This document shows, piece by piece, positions 46,429 through 56,622 of a DNA stretch of 64,000 nt. The position numbers and the translations under genes are program-made. Below the pieces are notes generated by a model, which had not been told where the DNA came from, searched no databases, and was given only the letters and a program-made list of their open reading frames with translations. This DNA is from Blastocladiella emersonii ATCC 22665 (taxonomy: Eukaryota > Blastocladiomycota > Blastocladiomycetes > Blastocladiales > Blastocladiaceae): NCBI GenBank assembly GCA_025594325.1, contig JANHCV010000001.1, positions 1,178,001 to 1,242,000 on the forward strand, written 5' to 3'. The stretch's first letter is position 1, and every line of letters starts with the position of its first letter.

Positions 46429-47363
46429 GGCAGTTATTGTTGCATGATGTCGCAGAGGACGAAGCGGGTTGCATGCGATGAAGCGCGGGAGAGGGGGCCT
46501 TCGAGGTCGGCACCGCTCCGCGCTGATCTCAGGGGTCCAGCAAGGCCGTGGAGCTCGCGCACCTCTCCCTGACAACTGACAGCGGCACCCTGAATGAGCG
46601 AGCAACTCGGCCGGACCTCACAACGTCGAGGAAGAATAGCGACACGGCGCGCTCGACACTGAGTGCGCGACCCGCGTCCGAGACCAAATACGCGACGCCC
46701 GCTGCCCAAACACGCCGAACTGCAGCCATGGGTCGTCGCTCGAAGACGAGCCGCGGTCGCCGTCAACGGCAGGCAGTCGAGAACACGCGTCGGAGAATCA
46801 CGTGTGGGCTGCGGGACACGCCGCGAGACAGCCGTCGCGGCGACCGCGAAGCCGCCCCACCTTCGTGCGTCACGGACGAGATCCAACTCAGGCGACGCGA
46901 GCACGCTCACAGGGACTGAGATGGAGCGAGCGAGTGACCATTGCCATCATCGCTGAAGAGGAAGGGAGGGCGAGCGCTGCGGCCGGGAAGCGGCGCGCGA
47001 CGTGCCGCTGCGCGAACGTGGGGACCCCGCTCGCGGCCATGTCCGTGGTCGCCACCGGGCTGATCCGCCTGTGTGGTGGGCAGGTGGGGGCCGGAAATGG
47101 CCACACTTTCTTCGCGCCGAGTGCCGTTGCGTGCCGGAGAAGAGAAGCGGCTGCGGTCGGCGGTCGGCGCCCCCTACCGCCGACCAGTGCGGTGCGTCGC
47201 GTTTCGAGAAGTCGCTGAACGCCCCCCTCGCCTCGTCATCCCGTTCAGCTCGACAGCTCGGCCCCTATAAAGTCGGCCCGCCGCCCGCGTTCCCCTCTCT
47301 CTGCCAGCATCAACCAAGCATCCTTGCGACGTACCAACCCCCTCCCCCATCAACCACTTCATC
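46429..47363. other. Intergenic, divergent promoters
   Basis: 935 bp between the C2CD3-like start and the metacaspase-like start. Short open frames here (e.g. 46529-46729 minus) are incoherent and rejected. The last 100 bp contain a TATA box and a C/T-rich leader. Confidence 0.6.
47266..47272 (+). promoter_or_regulatory. TATA box of the metacaspase-like gene
   Basis: TATAAAG lies 98 bp upstream of the start codon, followed by a CCCTCTCTCT and CAACC-rich leader. It is the clearest core promoter in the window and fits a strongly expressed gene. Confidence 0.65.
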
Positions 47364-48515
47364 ATGCCCTCTGCTTTCGTCGGTGTCGGTCTCGACTACA
47401 ACAACACCATGCCCGGCTGCGCGGCCGACGCCAACAACATGGCCGACCTGGCCGCCAGCATGGGCATCGACAACATCAACACGTTCACGGACGCGGGCGG
47501 CTCGGCCGTGACGTGCAACGACGTGCTCGGCGCGCTGCGCAACATGGTCAACAACGCGCAGCCCGGCGACAACCTCATCTTCTCCTTCTCGGGCATGGCG
47601 GGCCAGGCGGCCGACGCGACGGGTGCCGAGGCCGACGGCCAGAACGAGTTCCTGCAGCTCAGCGACGGCGCCATCACCGACGACCAGATCCGCGAGATCC
47701 TCGCCGGCCTGCCCGAGGGCGCCAACCTGACCATGGCGTTCGACGCCTCGTCGTCGGGCACCATGGCCGACCTCGACCTGTCGGGCTGCGACATCGCGGG
47801 CAACGTGGTGACGCTGTCGGCGGCGGCCGACGGCGCCGACGCCTTCTCGGGCGACGCCAGCGGCAGCCCCTTCACCAACGCCCTGATCCGCGTCATGCAG
47901 CAGAACGAGGGCATCTCGTTCGCCGACGCGGCCGCGGCGATCGACGCCGAGCTCGGCGTGTCGCCCGACTCGCCCATGACGGTGGCCTCGGCCAACCGGC
48001 CCGAGCTGCTGTTCGAGCCCGCCTTCAACTCGGAGCCGGCGGCGGCCGACGACCACGACGCGGCGCGCGCGGGGCAGCACCCGGGCAACGTGGTGACGCT
48101 CGACCAGAACCAGGACGGCATCGACGACTACATTGCCGTGACGACGGGTCCCGGGCGCGTCGTGGAGCAGGGCATCGACGCGGACCAGGACGGGTACCTC
48201 GAGACCATCACCAACCGCCCCGACATCACGACCAACGTGACGGCGACGGACGCCGACGCGTCGGGCACCTTCGAGCGCCTCGAGATCGTCAACTACGGCG
48301 AGAACACGCTGACGACGACGCTGATTGACGCGGACGAGGACGGCATCATCGACTCGTCGCGCATCGTCGACGCGGCCGGCAACGTGGTCGACGACAACGG
48401 GCTCGTCGGCCAGTCCATGAACGAGGCCCTCGACGCCTTCAACATGAACGCCGTCGCCGACGACCTCCAGACCAAGTTCGACGAGTTCGCCGTGACCGAC
48501 GACGCCTGCTGCTAA
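47364..48515 (+). CDS. Catalytically dead metacaspase homologue with calcium-binding-type repeats
   Basis: An intronless, very acidic 383-residue protein with strongly biased GC-ending codons. Residues 1-220 follow a metacaspase p20 domain segment by segment: FVGVGLDYNN, PGCAADANNM, VLGALRNMVNNAQPGDNLIF, then SGMAG (77-80) where active enzymes have SGHGG, TDDQIREIL, and DASSSG (127-132) where they have DSCHSG. The catalytic His is therefore Met78 and the catalytic Cys is Ser129. Residues 245-332 hold four Asp-rich repeats of EF-loop/thrombospondin-3 type: DQNQDGIDD, DADQDGYLE, DADASGTFE and DADEDGIID. No signal peptide. It cannot be a cysteine protease. A regulatory, structural or decoy role is inference. 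Confidence 0.85.
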   Translation: MPSAFVGVGLDYNNTMPGCAADANNMADLAASMGIDNINTFTDAGGSAVTCNDVLGALRNMVNNAQPGDNLIFSFSGMAGQAADATGAEADGQNEFLQLSDGAITDDQIREILAGLPEGANLTMAFDASSSGTMADLDLSGCDIAGNVVTLSAAADGADAFSGDASGSPFTNALIRVMQQNEGISFADAAAAIDAELGVSPDSPMTVASANRPELLFEPAFNSEPAAADDHDAARAGQHPGNVVTLDQNQDGIDDYIAVTTGPGRVVEQGIDADQDGYLETITNRPDITTNVTATDADASGTFERLEIVNYGENTLTTTLIDADEDGIIDSSRIVDAAGNVVDDNGLVGQSMNEALDAFNMNAVADDLQTKFDEFAVTDDACC

Positions 48516-48822
48516 GCGCGCGGGCGAGGCGCGCGCGAGTCGCCTCGATTTTTGTACATAAATAGCGATGTTGCTTCTTCAAACCCCTGTCTCTCGTCGC
48601 CATGAGCTCGCTCGTGTCTATGAGCTTGGTTGTCCCCATACGCTCGCTCGCCTCCGAGCGGGGCTTCAGGCGGTGCACGCTTCCACAGCGCGACGTGGCG
48701 CCTCAGTTCAGGGCGCCGTCGACGCGCTTCCGCTCTCTCTCCCCCTCACGCCCGCTAAACATCTCATGTAACTTGGCCCGAACCCCCACACGCACGCCTC
48801 GACTCCCAGCAACACCGTCACC
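48516..48822. other. Intergenic, metacaspase 3' UTR and zinc-finger gene promoter
   Basis: 307 bp. Contains an A/T-rich TTTTTGTACATAAATA just after the metacaspase stop, a likely polyadenylation region, and a pyrimidine-rich leader before the next ATG. No gene. Confidence 0.5.
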
Positions 48823-50118
48823 ATGTCCGAACCCAGCTCGCCCACGACGGCGGCGGCGCTGCTCGCGATCCCGGCCGACGACGCCGACAAGAACCCGCTG
48901 ATCATCGAGTGTCTGTGGGAGGGGTGCACCGAGACCTTCACGGACCTCGAGTACCTGGTATCGCACCTGACGGACGTGCACGTCGGCCCGCTGAAGCGGA
49001 CGGCCGCGCCCGCGCCGACGACCACGCAGACGCAGACGCCCGAGACGACCGTCGCGTCGGCCGTTGCCGCGATCCACTCGGCCGCGGCAGCGTCAGCGGC
49101 CGCGGTGCTGAGCGACAGCTCGCCCTCGGCTGCCGCGGAACCCGCGGACGGCGCCGGGTCGGGCGCCGCGACGCCCGCCGGGATCACGGTGCTCCCGACG
49201 GGCCCCATTGCGTACAAGTGCCACTGGCGGACGTGCGCGCGCAAGGGCGTCGTGCAGCAGTCGCGCTTCTCGCTGCTCGCGCACATGTACGCTCTCGCTT
49301 CGCCCCCATCCCACCTTTACGCTCACCTCCGCTCCCGCACGCGTAGCCGAAGCCACACGGGCGAGCGCCCATACGACTGCCCGATCCCGGAGTGCGACAA
49401 GTCGTTCACGCGGTCCGACGCCATGGCCAAGCACATCAAGCTGCACCACCCGGACCAGGTCCTGGTCGACGGCCGCTGGCAGTGGCTGTCGCCCAAGCTC
49501 GCGCGGGAACTCGGTGCCGCGGCCGCTGCCGCTGCTGCTGCCGCGGCGGCAGCCCCGCCACCGCCGCAGGATGCCGACGAGCGCGAGGAGGAGCCCGCGG
49601 CCGGAACGGGCAAAAGGGGCCGCGACCGCGACAAGCCGACCAAGCGCAAGAAGAAGGGCGCCGCCGCCGCTGCTGCGCCCGCCGAGGACGAGGACGCGGA
49701 CGACCCGATGGACGAGGACGCGCCACCCACTGCATCCGCCCCCGCGAAACGCGACCTCGGGATGGTCGGGTCCGAGAGCATGGCGGACCTGGTCGCGTAC
49801 CTGGGCGAGGTGGGCGGGCTCCCCGCGAGCGGCGCCGACGAGGACGCGTACCTGGCGCGGGTCCCCGAGCTCGCGGGGAAAGTGCGGGTGCTCGAGGGCC
49901 GGCTCGCGCTGGTGACGGCCGAGGTGACACGCAACCGCGACAGCGTCGCGAGCCTCCTCGACGAGTACGCGGCCGAGCTCGCGGCCAAGGACGCGCTGGT
50001 CGCGCAGGTCGCGGCGCAGGAGGCCGGGCTGGCGGACGCGGGCGCGAGCGGTGGCGGGGAGAGCGCCAGGGCGCATCGTCGGTCGGCGTCGGTCGTGTCG
50101 TCTGCGTCGGCGCGGTGA
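48823..50118 (+). CDS. C2H2 zinc-finger protein (YY1/Iec1-like arrangement)
   Basis: Exons 48823..49286 and 49347..50118, 411 residues. The 60-nt intron has no stop and a length divisible by three, so the unspliced frame is also open. Removing it restores SLLAHI-RSHTGERPYDC, a canonical linker. Fingers: CLWEGC...HLTDVH (about 31-54), YKCHWRTCARKG...HIRSH, and YDCPIPECDKSFTRSDAMAKHIKLHH. Poly-Ala, basic (KRKKKG) and acidic tracts follow, then a C-terminal coiled coil. The CHW...C plus FTRSDAMAKH pair resembles fungal Iec1, an INO80-associated protein, but this is a resemblance from memory. DNA binding is expected. Confidence 0.75.
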   Translation: MSEPSSPTTAAALLAIPADDADKNPLIIECLWEGCTETFTDLEYLVSHLTDVHVGPLKRTAAPAPTTTQTQTPETTVASAVAAIHSAAAASAAAVLSDSSPSAAAEPADGAGSGAATPAGITVLPTGPIAYKCHWRTCARKGVVQQSRFSLLAHMYALASPPSHLYAHLRSRTRSRSHTGERPYDCPIPECDKSFTRSDAMAKHIKLHHPDQVLVDGRWQWLSPKLARELGAAAAAAAAAAAAAPPPPQDADEREEEPAAGTGKRGRDRDKPTKRKKKGAAAAAAPAEDEDADDPMDEDAPPTASAPAKRDLGMVGSESMADLVAYLGEVGGLPASGADEDAYLARVPELAGKVRVLEGRLALVTAEVTRNRDSVASLLDEYAAELAAKDALVAQVAAQEAGLADAGASGGGESARAHRRSASVVSSASAR

Positions 50119-50183
50119 GTGATAGGAAAGTGTATAAACTCGTGAATCGACGACAACATCGCGCCTCGCGCTCGCTCGCTCGC

Positions 50184-53100
50184 TCAGAAAAAGTTGGCCA
50201 GCCACTGGTACACCTTGCTGACGCCGCGGTCGCCGCGCTTCTTGTTGGCGCCGGCCTTGTACGCGCGGTGCGGCGGGAGGGGCCAGTCCGCGTCGCCCTG
50301 CTGCTGCTGATGCTGCGGGTGCTGGGCCGCGCCGGACCCGTTGCCCGTACCCACAGCGGCCGTCGGCGCGGGCCGCCGTCCCGCATTTGGTGCCGGGCTC
50401 CACGCAGCCGACGACGACGTGGGCCACGGCGCCGACGCGCTACGGTACCGGTCGTGCGGGTTGGCGCCGAGCATGCGCGGCGACTGCAGCTGCGCCATGA
50501 CGTCGCTCGACGGGCCCATCATGGCAGCCATGGCGCGCGCGAGGGTTTCGACGGGGTTGGGTGTCGCGGACGCGGGAACGCCGATCCCAGCGCCGCCGCC
50601 GTTACTCGCGCCGGTCCCGGACATGGCGGCAGCGACGGCCGCAGCAGCCGCGACCACGGCGTTCGCGCCCGTCGCGTTGGCGACGCCGGCGCCAGTCGCA
50701 AAAGGCAGCGGGATGGGTTTCGGCGATGCGCCGAGCGTGTAGATGAGAAACGCGTACTCCTGGGCGAGATCCTCGAGGTACGAGTACTGTCCGCTGCTGC
50801 CGCAGTGTCCGACGTCGTCGACGCGGAGGAGGAGGAGGCGGTCGTCCTCGGGCGGTTTGGACGCGCGGAGCTTGGCGACGTACTTGACGGGCTCGAAGAA
50901 GGAGACGCGCGGGTCGTTCATGCCGCCGACGACCATCATGTGCGGGTACGGTGTGTCGTTGCGGACGTTGGTGTACGGGCAGTAGGCGCGCATCACGTCG
51001 TAGATGGCGCGGTCGTTCGGGTCGCCCCACTCCTCGTACTCGAACGTGGTCCACGGGATCGACGTGTCGAACATCGTGTTAATCACGTCGACGAAGGGCA
51101 CCTCGGTCAGCGCGGCGCGGACCAGGTGCGGGACCGCGTTGACGACGGCGCCGATCAGCAGGCCGCCGGCGGACCGCCCGTAGATGGCGAGCAGGTCGGG
51201 CGTCGTGTACCCCTCGGCGAGGAGGAACGAGATGCACGAGATAAAGTCCTTGAAGGTGTTGGGCTTCTTGTCGTTCTTGCCGTCCTCGTACCACGCGTTG
51301 CCGAGGTCGGCGCCGCCGCGGACGTGCGCGATGGCGAAGATGAACCCGCGGTCGAGCAGCGAGAGCCGCTGGGTCGAGAAGATGGGGTTGACGCAGCTGC
51401 CGTAGGCGCCGTACGCGTGCAGGAGGAGCGGGTTGGGCACGCGGCGGCCCGTGGCCGGGTTGACGGTGACGAGGTCGCGGCGGAACACGAGCGAGAGCGG
51501 GATCGCGGTGCCGTCCTCGCCGATCGGGAACAGCCGCACGCTCGCGTACAGGTCGGGCGAGTAGGGCGTGGGCCCGCACACGCGCTCCTCGTGGACGATC
51601 GTAAACGTGCGCGCGTCCATGTCGTAGTCGACGACCTGCTTGGGCTGCACGAAGCTCGTGTACGTGTAGCGCAGGGTGGCGGTCGGGAATAGGACCTGCT
51701 TGGACAGGTCGGCCACCTCCTCGCTGACGGTCATGGGCCACAGCGAGTAGACGGGGTCCGAGAAGGAGATGTAGTGGAAGGTCTGGAGCGACTCGTCGGC
51801 GAGGTCGATGACGCGCACGTTCTGGAGGCAGTTGGACCGCTCGAAGACGACCAGGTGCCGCGCGCGCACCGTGCAGTCCTCGATGAGCACAAAGTCGCGC
51901 GCCGCGATCACCGTGTCGCGGCCGTCGAGCGGGATCGTCGACCGCGACGCGAGGTGCGGCAGGCGGCCCGCGTCGGCGGCCTCGGTTGGCACCGCGGCCG
52001 TCTTGTCGACGCGGAACAGCCAGTTGTTGCGGTGGGTGCCCTCGTTGGTCAGCACGTACAGGTGGTCGCCGCGCGATTTCACCGTGTACTGGACGCCCTC
52101 GGTGCGCGGGAACACGACGCGCGGCCACGCGAGCCCGCGGCCGGCGGGGCCGGGCGAGGTCGGCGACACGGCGTGCACCTCGTCGAGGTCAATGTACCGC
52201 GTCTCGGAGGTGACCTGGGCGCCGCTGTTGACAAAGACGTAGCGGCCGTCGCCCGACTTGGTCATGGTGAGGTAGAAAGAGTCGTCTGTGTCCTCCCACA
52301 GGACCACGTCGCGGACCGGGTCTTGGTCGGCCATGGCGTGGCGCATGACGCGGTAGGCGCGGTCGTTGGCGTCGAGGGCGAGGTAGTAGGCGTGGTCGCC
52401 GTCGGCGGAAAACTCCCAGTCCTCCCAGCACCCGGGGATGCGTTTGGGCTGGACCGTGTGCGTTTGCAGGTCGAGGATCAGGAACGTGTACCGCTCGTCG
52501 CCGCGCGAGTCGATGCCAAAGGCGACCCACCGGCCGCACGGCGAGTGGCGGAGGCAGCCGAGGCGGAAGAAGGTGGCGTCGGCAAACTCGGGCAGGTCGG
52601 CGATCACGTTCTCGTCGAGGTAGACTTCGACCTCGAGCTCGTCGGCGCCGGCGGCGGCGTTGGCGGCGGTGGTCGAGATGGACGGCGGGAGCGTCGCCGT
52701 CGCGTCTGCATCGGCTCCTGCTTCGGGTGCCGTCGCGGCGGCCTCGGGGGCGGGCACCGTGCGGCGCGGGCGCTCGCGGACGTGCTGGCGGTACTCTTGG
52801 CCAGCGACCTTGCGTGCGTAGTAGGTCCACCCGTCGCTGAGGGTGACGCGGGCCGTGGCCTCGTCCTCGTCGGTGCGGGCGACAAACTCGCGGTAGAGGT
52901 GGCGCTGCAGGGTGGCGGTGGGTTTCAGGGACGCGGTGGTGTAGGCGTTCTCGGCGGCAATGTAGGCGAGGACGTCGGGGTCGTCGCGGTCGTGCAGCCA
53001 GGCGTAGTCGTCGTGCCACTCGTCGCCGTGCACGTTGGTCCACGCCTTGCGGCGGGCGGGCGCGTGCGGCGGCGGGGTCGGGCAGGCCGCGGCCGAGGGC

Positions 53101-53607
53101 GGGTCGAGATGCAGCGCGGCCTGGCCGTAGACGTGCTTCCTGTTGTTTGACGGGTTAGTGGGCGGGTCGAGCGACGAGTGAGAGTAAAGAAAAGTACTCG
53201 ATGGTGACGAGCAGCGGGGCCAGCGCGCGCCAGACGTGCAGGTAGGCCTCGGGGAAGAAGCGGACGTAGTGGGTGAGGAGGTCGGCGAGCGACGGGAAGC
53301 GAGCGATCAGGTCGTCGGCGTTGGCGGGCGCGGGCAGCGTGTCGATGGGCGACGGCAGGGCGTCGGACCCGGCGGTGCCCGTGGCGGCGAACGCGGCGGG
53401 GGCGAACAGCGACGAGGCGGACCCGAGCGAGTGGGTGCGCGACCCGTCGAGGCCGAGCGACAGCATGTGGTTGATGAGGACGCGCAGGTCGCGCGCCGGC
53501 GCCGGCTGCGCGGCCGGCTCCTCGCCACCGCTGGCGAGCGTCGCCGACTCGGCGCCGGTGAGCCCCGGCGGGTCGCCGAGGGCGACGTGATTGCTCGAAG
53601 TGCTCAT
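50184..53607 (-). CDS. Oligopeptidase B-type serine peptidase (prolyl oligopeptidase family) with N- and C-terminal extensions
   Basis: Exons 53198..53607 and 50184..53139 joined in phase 2 (58-nt intron, CACTAAC branch-like site), 1,121 residues against about 700 for bacterial OpdB. The family start HGDEWHDDYAWLHDRDDPD lies near residue 174, followed by the beta-propeller. The catalytic domain carries YGRSAGG (Ser about 793), GGMNDPRV (Asp about 879) and DVGHCGSSGQ (His about 915), so the triad is intact. The enzyme class cleaves small peptides after basic residues in the cytosol. Unusual features are about 140 residues before the family start, including helical FFPEAYLHVWRALAPLLVTIE, and a 180-residue Ala/Gly/Gln-rich tail ending KVYQWLANFF. 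Confidence 0.85.
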
Positions 53608-53670
53608 GGGTGCGGCGGCGGCCGATGCATGGGGATGTACCAAGAGGAGGGAGGCGAAGCGCGCAGCCAA

Positions 53671-53686
53671 AGTGGCGCAACGCGAC
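53671..53686 (+). promoter_or_regulatory. Recurrent 16-bp promoter-region motif
   Basis: AGTGGCGC-NN-CGCGAC, in the 229-bp region between the divergent peptidase and small membrane protein genes. The same core occurs on the minus strand at 15544..15562 and 16896..16914. Function unknown. Confidence 0.3.
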
Positions 53687-53836
53687 GCACGCCGCGCAGC
53701 CGTCAGCCGCCGCGCACGTGAGCGCTCCCACTTGCGTTCTGGAGCCAGGGCCTTTCTGCAGGTTTTCACGCCGCGTCCGCGGTTTCCTCTTCCTCTCTCC
53801 ACCGTCGCCCTCACGGAACGCATCACCACCACCGCC

Positions 53837-54463
53837 ATGTATCGACCCGACCCCGCACGCAGCAAACCGCCGCGCGCGTCGGCCGTCGCCACCTTCACGC
53901 GCCGCACGCTGCGCCTGGCCGCGTCGTCGGCGCTCGCCGCCACGGTCCTGTGCGCCGTCGCCAACGTCGTGTGGGCCTCGTACCTGATCAAGGCCCTCCA
54001 CGACGCCCACGCCCTCGTCGCCCGCGCACGCACGCGTGTCCGCACCTCGCGCTCGCGCGTCCGCAACTGGGCCGCCGCCACGCGCGCCTGGGTCATCGCC
54101 ATGCTGCAGGCCGTGCTGCTGCCGCTCGCCATGGTCGTGGCACCCGACGCGGCGCGCCGCGCGGCTGAGCGACGCGGGCGGTACGCGGCGGGGTCGCGCG
54201 ATCGCGCGGGCGTCGGCGGGACCGGCACCGGTGCGAGCAAGTCACCAACATCGTCGCCCAAGTCCGGGTTCGCATCGGGATCGGGCTCGGCCAGTCCACC
54301 GCTCGGTCGCAGCAGTCGCCGCCCGTCGCCGCTCTTCACCGCCAAGCACGCACCACGGGGAAGCACCGTCGACTCGGGCCGCACCTCGCCCGTCGACTCG
54401 GCCTTTTCCGGCGGGCCGCCAAGTCCGGCGCGCGGCGGGGCTGACCCCCTGTTCGGCTTCTGA
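53837..54463 (+). CDS. Small membrane protein of unknown function
   Basis: A single exon of 208 residues. Two hydrophobic segments are visible, LRLAASSALAATVLCAVANVVW (about 28-50) and AWVIAMLQAVLLPLAMVVA (about 84-103), separated by an Arg-rich stretch. A basic, Ser/Pro/Gly-rich disordered tail follows. The start codon follows ACCGCC. It shares a short divergent promoter with the oligopeptidase gene. No family recognised. Confidence 0.6.
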   Translation: MYRPDPARSKPPRASAVATFTRRTLRLAASSALAATVLCAVANVVWASYLIKALHDAHALVARARTRVRTSRSRVRNWAAATRAWVIAMLQAVLLPLAMVVAPDAARRAAERRGRYAAGSRDRAGVGGTGTGASKSPTSSPKSGFASGSGSASPPLGRSSRRPSPLFTAKHAPRGSTVDSGRTSPVDSAFSGGPPSPARGGADPLFGF

Positions 54464-54536
54464 TCGCGTCGTCCGCGTCCCTGTCGCCCCCCGCTCTGGC
54501 TGGTCCACGGGTGTGTGGGTGGGCAAACTCGGGCGA

Positions 54537-54629
54537 GCGAGCGTGCGTGCGTGCGTGCGTGCGTGTGTGTGCATATTAGAACTTATATCCGACTCCATTC
54601 TTATCATCAGCTGCGCAATCAATCAGTCA
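54537..54629. repeat. Simple tandem repeats downstream of small membrane protein gene
   Basis: A (GTGC)n tract passing into GT repeats at about 54539-54571, and a TCAG/ATCA tetramer run at about 54616-54629. They lie in the 217-bp convergent gap before the ISN1 stop. Confidence 0.8.
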
Positions 54630-54680
54630 GTCAGTCAGTGGGGGTGGACGCCCGCTCGGCTCCGTGCGACGCGAGCTCGC

Positions 54681-56475
54681 TCACGCCAGCGTGCGGCCCG
54701 CCTTCTTCATCTCGGCCAGCAGCTCGACCAGCGCGTCGGCCGTCTCGGCCGGGCTCGTGATCCACAGCGTCGGGCACCCGCGCCGCGCCGCGTGGTCGTT
54801 GCCCGTCGACAGGAACTGGTCGCCGACATGCAGCGTCTCGGCCTGCTTGGCCCCAATGTACTCGTTGAGGATCCGCACCCCGATCAGCTTGTTCCCGATA
54901 TCGACCCACACGTCGTTGCCGCCGTTGAAGGCGCAGTACGGCAGCGGCGCCGTGTCGCGCGGATGCGACCGCTGGTACTGCGACAGCCCGTGCTGCAGCG
55001 CGAGCACGCACTCGTCGAGCTGCTCGCGCGACAGCTTCTGCCCCGCCGTCGCCGCCACGATCCCGACCGCGCGGTCCTTGCGGATCACCTTGGCCGCGAG
55101 ACGCATCTGCTCCTGCGACGTGCGCAGGATCCGCTCCGCCACGTCCAGCAGACCCGTCACCGCCTCCTGCGTGTACACGGGCTCGAGCTCCTTGAGCGCC
55201 GACGGCGCCGCCGAGGCGGTCGACGCCAGGTTCACGGCGTTGCCGAGGTTGGCCTCGCTTGCCTGCCGCGTCAGCGTGAAGTGGAAGTACGACTCGGGCA
55301 GGAACGGCAGCGTGATGCGCTCCAGGTGGTAGTCGGCGCGGCAACGGAAGAGGTAGTTGCACTCGCTACACGGAGGGCAGCGTTCGTGAGTATAGGGCTC
55401 GCCCTGTCGCACATTCGCGAGTCAAGCGTACCCGCCCATAACCCAGAACTTGGTCACGGCCTCGGCCGACAGCTTGTGGTTGGCGAACCCCTTGAGCAGC
55501 CCGCTCAGGCGGTGCTCGTACCGCTCCGCCTCCGTGTACCCCGCCGCCGTCACTACACCGCCGCGGAGTGTTAGCGCTTGGCACCGCTAGACGTGTCGGC
55601 AAGCCAAGGAGCGTACCGATGGCGACGTTGAGGTCCGAGTACTGGATCAGGTCGACCAGCAGCTTGACCAGGCGCGAGTCCTCCTCAAAGTTGGCGCCGT
55701 CGTCGTCTACAAACCTCCGAGGGTTAGTGCCGATACTCAGTCGTATCCACGATCGCTCACAACGTACACAGCGTCATATCACCATCGCTACACGTCGAGA
55801 AAGCTGTCCAGTCAGTCGAGAACCCCACCACCAAGTCAACCCGAGCAAACGTACAAGGTGATGAGCTTGAGGTCAGGCGCGAGCGCCATGATCTGCGCCG
55901 TGTTGAGAATCCCGCGGATCTCGTTGAACGACGGCGGCACGTGGCGGCGAGCCGACAGCGCGAGCCGCTCGTCGTGCGCCGCGAACGCGTCGCGCAGCGG
56001 CAGCGGCGTGAAGAACTTGCCGAGCGTCGGTACCAGCATCTGCAGGCGCGACTCGGGGCGGCCTAAAGGTGTGGGAGAGGTGAGTGAGGGCCAAGGGGTA
56101 GGGTTGGCGTCGCGAACCGCCGGCGAGCCGTACGCTTGTCCTGCTCGAGCATGTGCTCGCGGATGAGCTTCTCGATCGAGCCGAAGATGTCCAGGTAGTG
56201 CTGCTGCATCGCCGACGTCATCTGCACGCCGTTGGCCGCCGCATCGGCCGAGTTCGCGCCCACCTCAGCCAGCGTCAACGGGCGGGCATGCAGCGCGAAG
56301 GGGCTCAGCAGCTGATTCTTAATGCATTCGATCATAGCGTCGCGCTCGCCGATGCGGAAACCGCATGTTAGTTGAATCGTGGTCGTGGTGGTGATAGTCG
56401 GCAACGCGAGGTGCAAGGTACCTTGTGGCTGCGGAGCGCGTAGTTGATGCGGTACTTGGAAAAGTGGTCGGACAT
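54681..56475 (-). CDS. ISN1: IMP-specific 5'-nucleotidase
   Basis: Seven exons: 56422..56475, 56134..56344, 55855..56062, 55768..55787, 55617..55706, 55432..55552 and 54681..55365, giving 462 residues (about 450 in yeast). Exon 4 is only 20 nt; it completes the HAD-type motif as LITF-DGDMTLY-DDGAN, which supplies the nucleophile Asp of the FDGDxTLY signature. Other family segments are YRINYALRSHK-RDAMIECIKNQLLSPF, LVPTLGKFFTPLPL, SARRHVPPSFNEIRGILNTAQ, VAIVTAAGYTEAERYEHRL, MGGECNYLFRC and CAFNGGNDVWVDIGNK. The enzyme dephosphorylates IMP to inosine in purine salvage. Introns are 61-77 nt. Confidence 0.95.
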
Positions 56476-56622
56476 GGTGCTGTGTGCAAGTGCTACGAGT
56501 TGCAAAGAGTGCAAGAAGTTGTACGTGAGGGCTTTGATAAGCGGAGAGGGAGCGTGAGAGCGCGCGCGAGACAGCTGCAAGGGACCGATCGGTCAAGCCA
56601 CCGCCTGAGCCACACGACATGA

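Noticed and set aside
46529..46729. 66-codon minus-strand frame upstream of the C2CD3-like gene
   Set aside because: Short, no domain, no splice partners; lies in a divergent promoter region.
54537..54629. CRISPR-like or minisatellite array
   Set aside because: Only simple GTGC/GT and TCAG tetramer repeats, no spacers; the organism is eukaryotic.
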